From Oscheius dolichura (taxonomy: Eukaryota > Nematoda > Chromadorea > Rhabditida > Rhabditidae), in the NCBI GenBank assembly GCA_932521035.1, contig OW051494.1:4078001-4142000 (forward strand): a stretch of 64,000 nucleotides of DNA, in the 5' to 3' direction. Under the pieces are notes generated by a model. It was not told the origin of the DNA. It worked only from the letters and a program-made list of their open reading frames with translations, and searched no databases. Positions 63,415 through 64,000 of this stretch are shown here, piece after piece. Both the position numbers and the translations under genes were made by a program. Each line of letters opens with the position of its first letter. The stretch's first letter is position 1.

Positions 63415-64000
63415 TTAAAAGCGAATATCTTTCAGTTCTTTTGAACTAAGTCGACCTTTCTTCATTTTCTTCAAAAGCCTTACATCAGCTTCAAATTCAT
63501 TTTTCTCGTTACGTTCTTCCTTTTCTGCTTTCCGCTTCAATATTTTAGCTTTCTAAAGAAGCAATAATTTATTGAAGAAATTACCAACCTTTGGATCCGT
63601 CCCTGCCTGACTTTCTTTCTTTTTACCACCTTTGGCTTTTTCTTTTTCTCGCTTTTCAGCTAATTTTTGCTTTAAAGTGTCCACCTTTTTCTTATGTTTT
63701 TCCTTCATAACTTGAGCTCTGTTCTTTTCCAATGCAGGATTAGCATAGGCAATTGTAGAAGTATCTATATCGCTTCTTTTGAAGTTGCCCAAGTCAGCGC
63801 GACTGCTCAGCTCTCTCATTTTAGGGAGACGAAGAAGCCCGTAGGTCATGGCAATACCAGGGACATCAAGTTCTTAAAATTAAAAATAATTGAAGTGCAA
63901 CAGTCTACCTTTAAGGCCACAAACAACATTGCAGTCGTGCTTGACATACGATTCTATGTGGCTTACAAAAGCTCTTGTCCCTTGTTCCAATATCGCTCTG
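63415..64000 (-). CDS. ddx55: DDX55 / Spb4 DEAD-box helicase, C-terminal part (5' end off the right edge)
   Basis: Spb4/DDX55 is an RNA helicase of nucleolar 60S assembly. Only the C-terminal extension is in the window: RAILEQGTRAFVSHIESYVK at the edge, then HDCNVVCGLKELDVPGIAMT, YGLLRLPKMRELSSRADLGN and a Lys/Glu-rich coil (KHKKKVDTLKQKLAEKREKE). The end is VRLLKKMKKGRLSSKELKDI, and the stop is at 63415-63417. The AFVSHIESYVKHDCN and LLRLPKM blocks are characteristic of the family. The helicase core lies outside the window. Introns near 63556-63588 and 63877-63909 are about 35 nt. Confidence 0.93.

Overview
The window looks like a stretch of compact, intron-rich animal nuclear genome, most likely a nematode. 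All identifiable genes are protein coding and are broken by many introns, most about 35-60 nt long. The nematode call rests on three things. The tyrosine phosphatase at 24.6-26.0 kb has the layout of the expanded nematode PTP family. Several same-strand genes sit only 126-190 bp apart. A 3' splice acceptor lies just upstream of many start codons, as expected for spliced-leader trans-splicing. No species is assigned. I saw no tRNA, rRNA or CRISPR.

Layout, left to right. Minus strand: IFT144/WDR19 (3' end off the left edge) behind RPS13. Then about 1.7 kb without a clear gene, holding a short inverted-repeat element. Plus strand: a tight cluster NFX1 - MAK16 - ZNF622, with a kringle-type membrane protein gene nested on the opposite strand of ZNF622 intron 1. 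Minus strand: a TANC/rolling-pebbles scaffold (STAND ATPase, ankyrin repeats, TPR). Plus strand: a secreted LDL-receptor class A protein, then a MARK/PAR-1 kinase. Minus strand: the nematode-type PTP, then a very large unrecognised zinc-finger/RS protein gene of about 7.6 kb. Plus strand: furry (14.5 kb). Minus strand: a TBX2/3-type T-box gene, HGH1 (with a 2.5 kb intron), RRP15 and RBM42. Plus strand: a C2H2 zinc-finger gene. Minus strand at the right edge: the C-terminal part of a DDX55/Spb4 helicase.

Base composition is a mosaic. About 1.3-13.4, 21.4-24.5 and 52-64 kb are AT-rich. About 0-1.2, 13.4-21.4 and 24.7-51.6 kb are GC-rich. One boundary falls inside the continuous IFT144 gene. AT-rich blocks carry mostly ribosome-biogenesis and RNA genes (RPS13, NFX1, MAK16, ZNF622, HGH1, RRP15, RBM42, DDX55). 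GC-rich blocks carry scaffold, signalling and developmental genes (TANC, LDLa protein, PTP, furry, T-box).

I did not find a clear-cut new biological system. The best leads are the large unrecognised zinc-finger/RS protein, two inverted-repeat elements, the operon-like clusters with acceptors abutting start codons, the nested kringle gene, and a palindromic TACNGTA heptamer that recurs in noncoding DNA.
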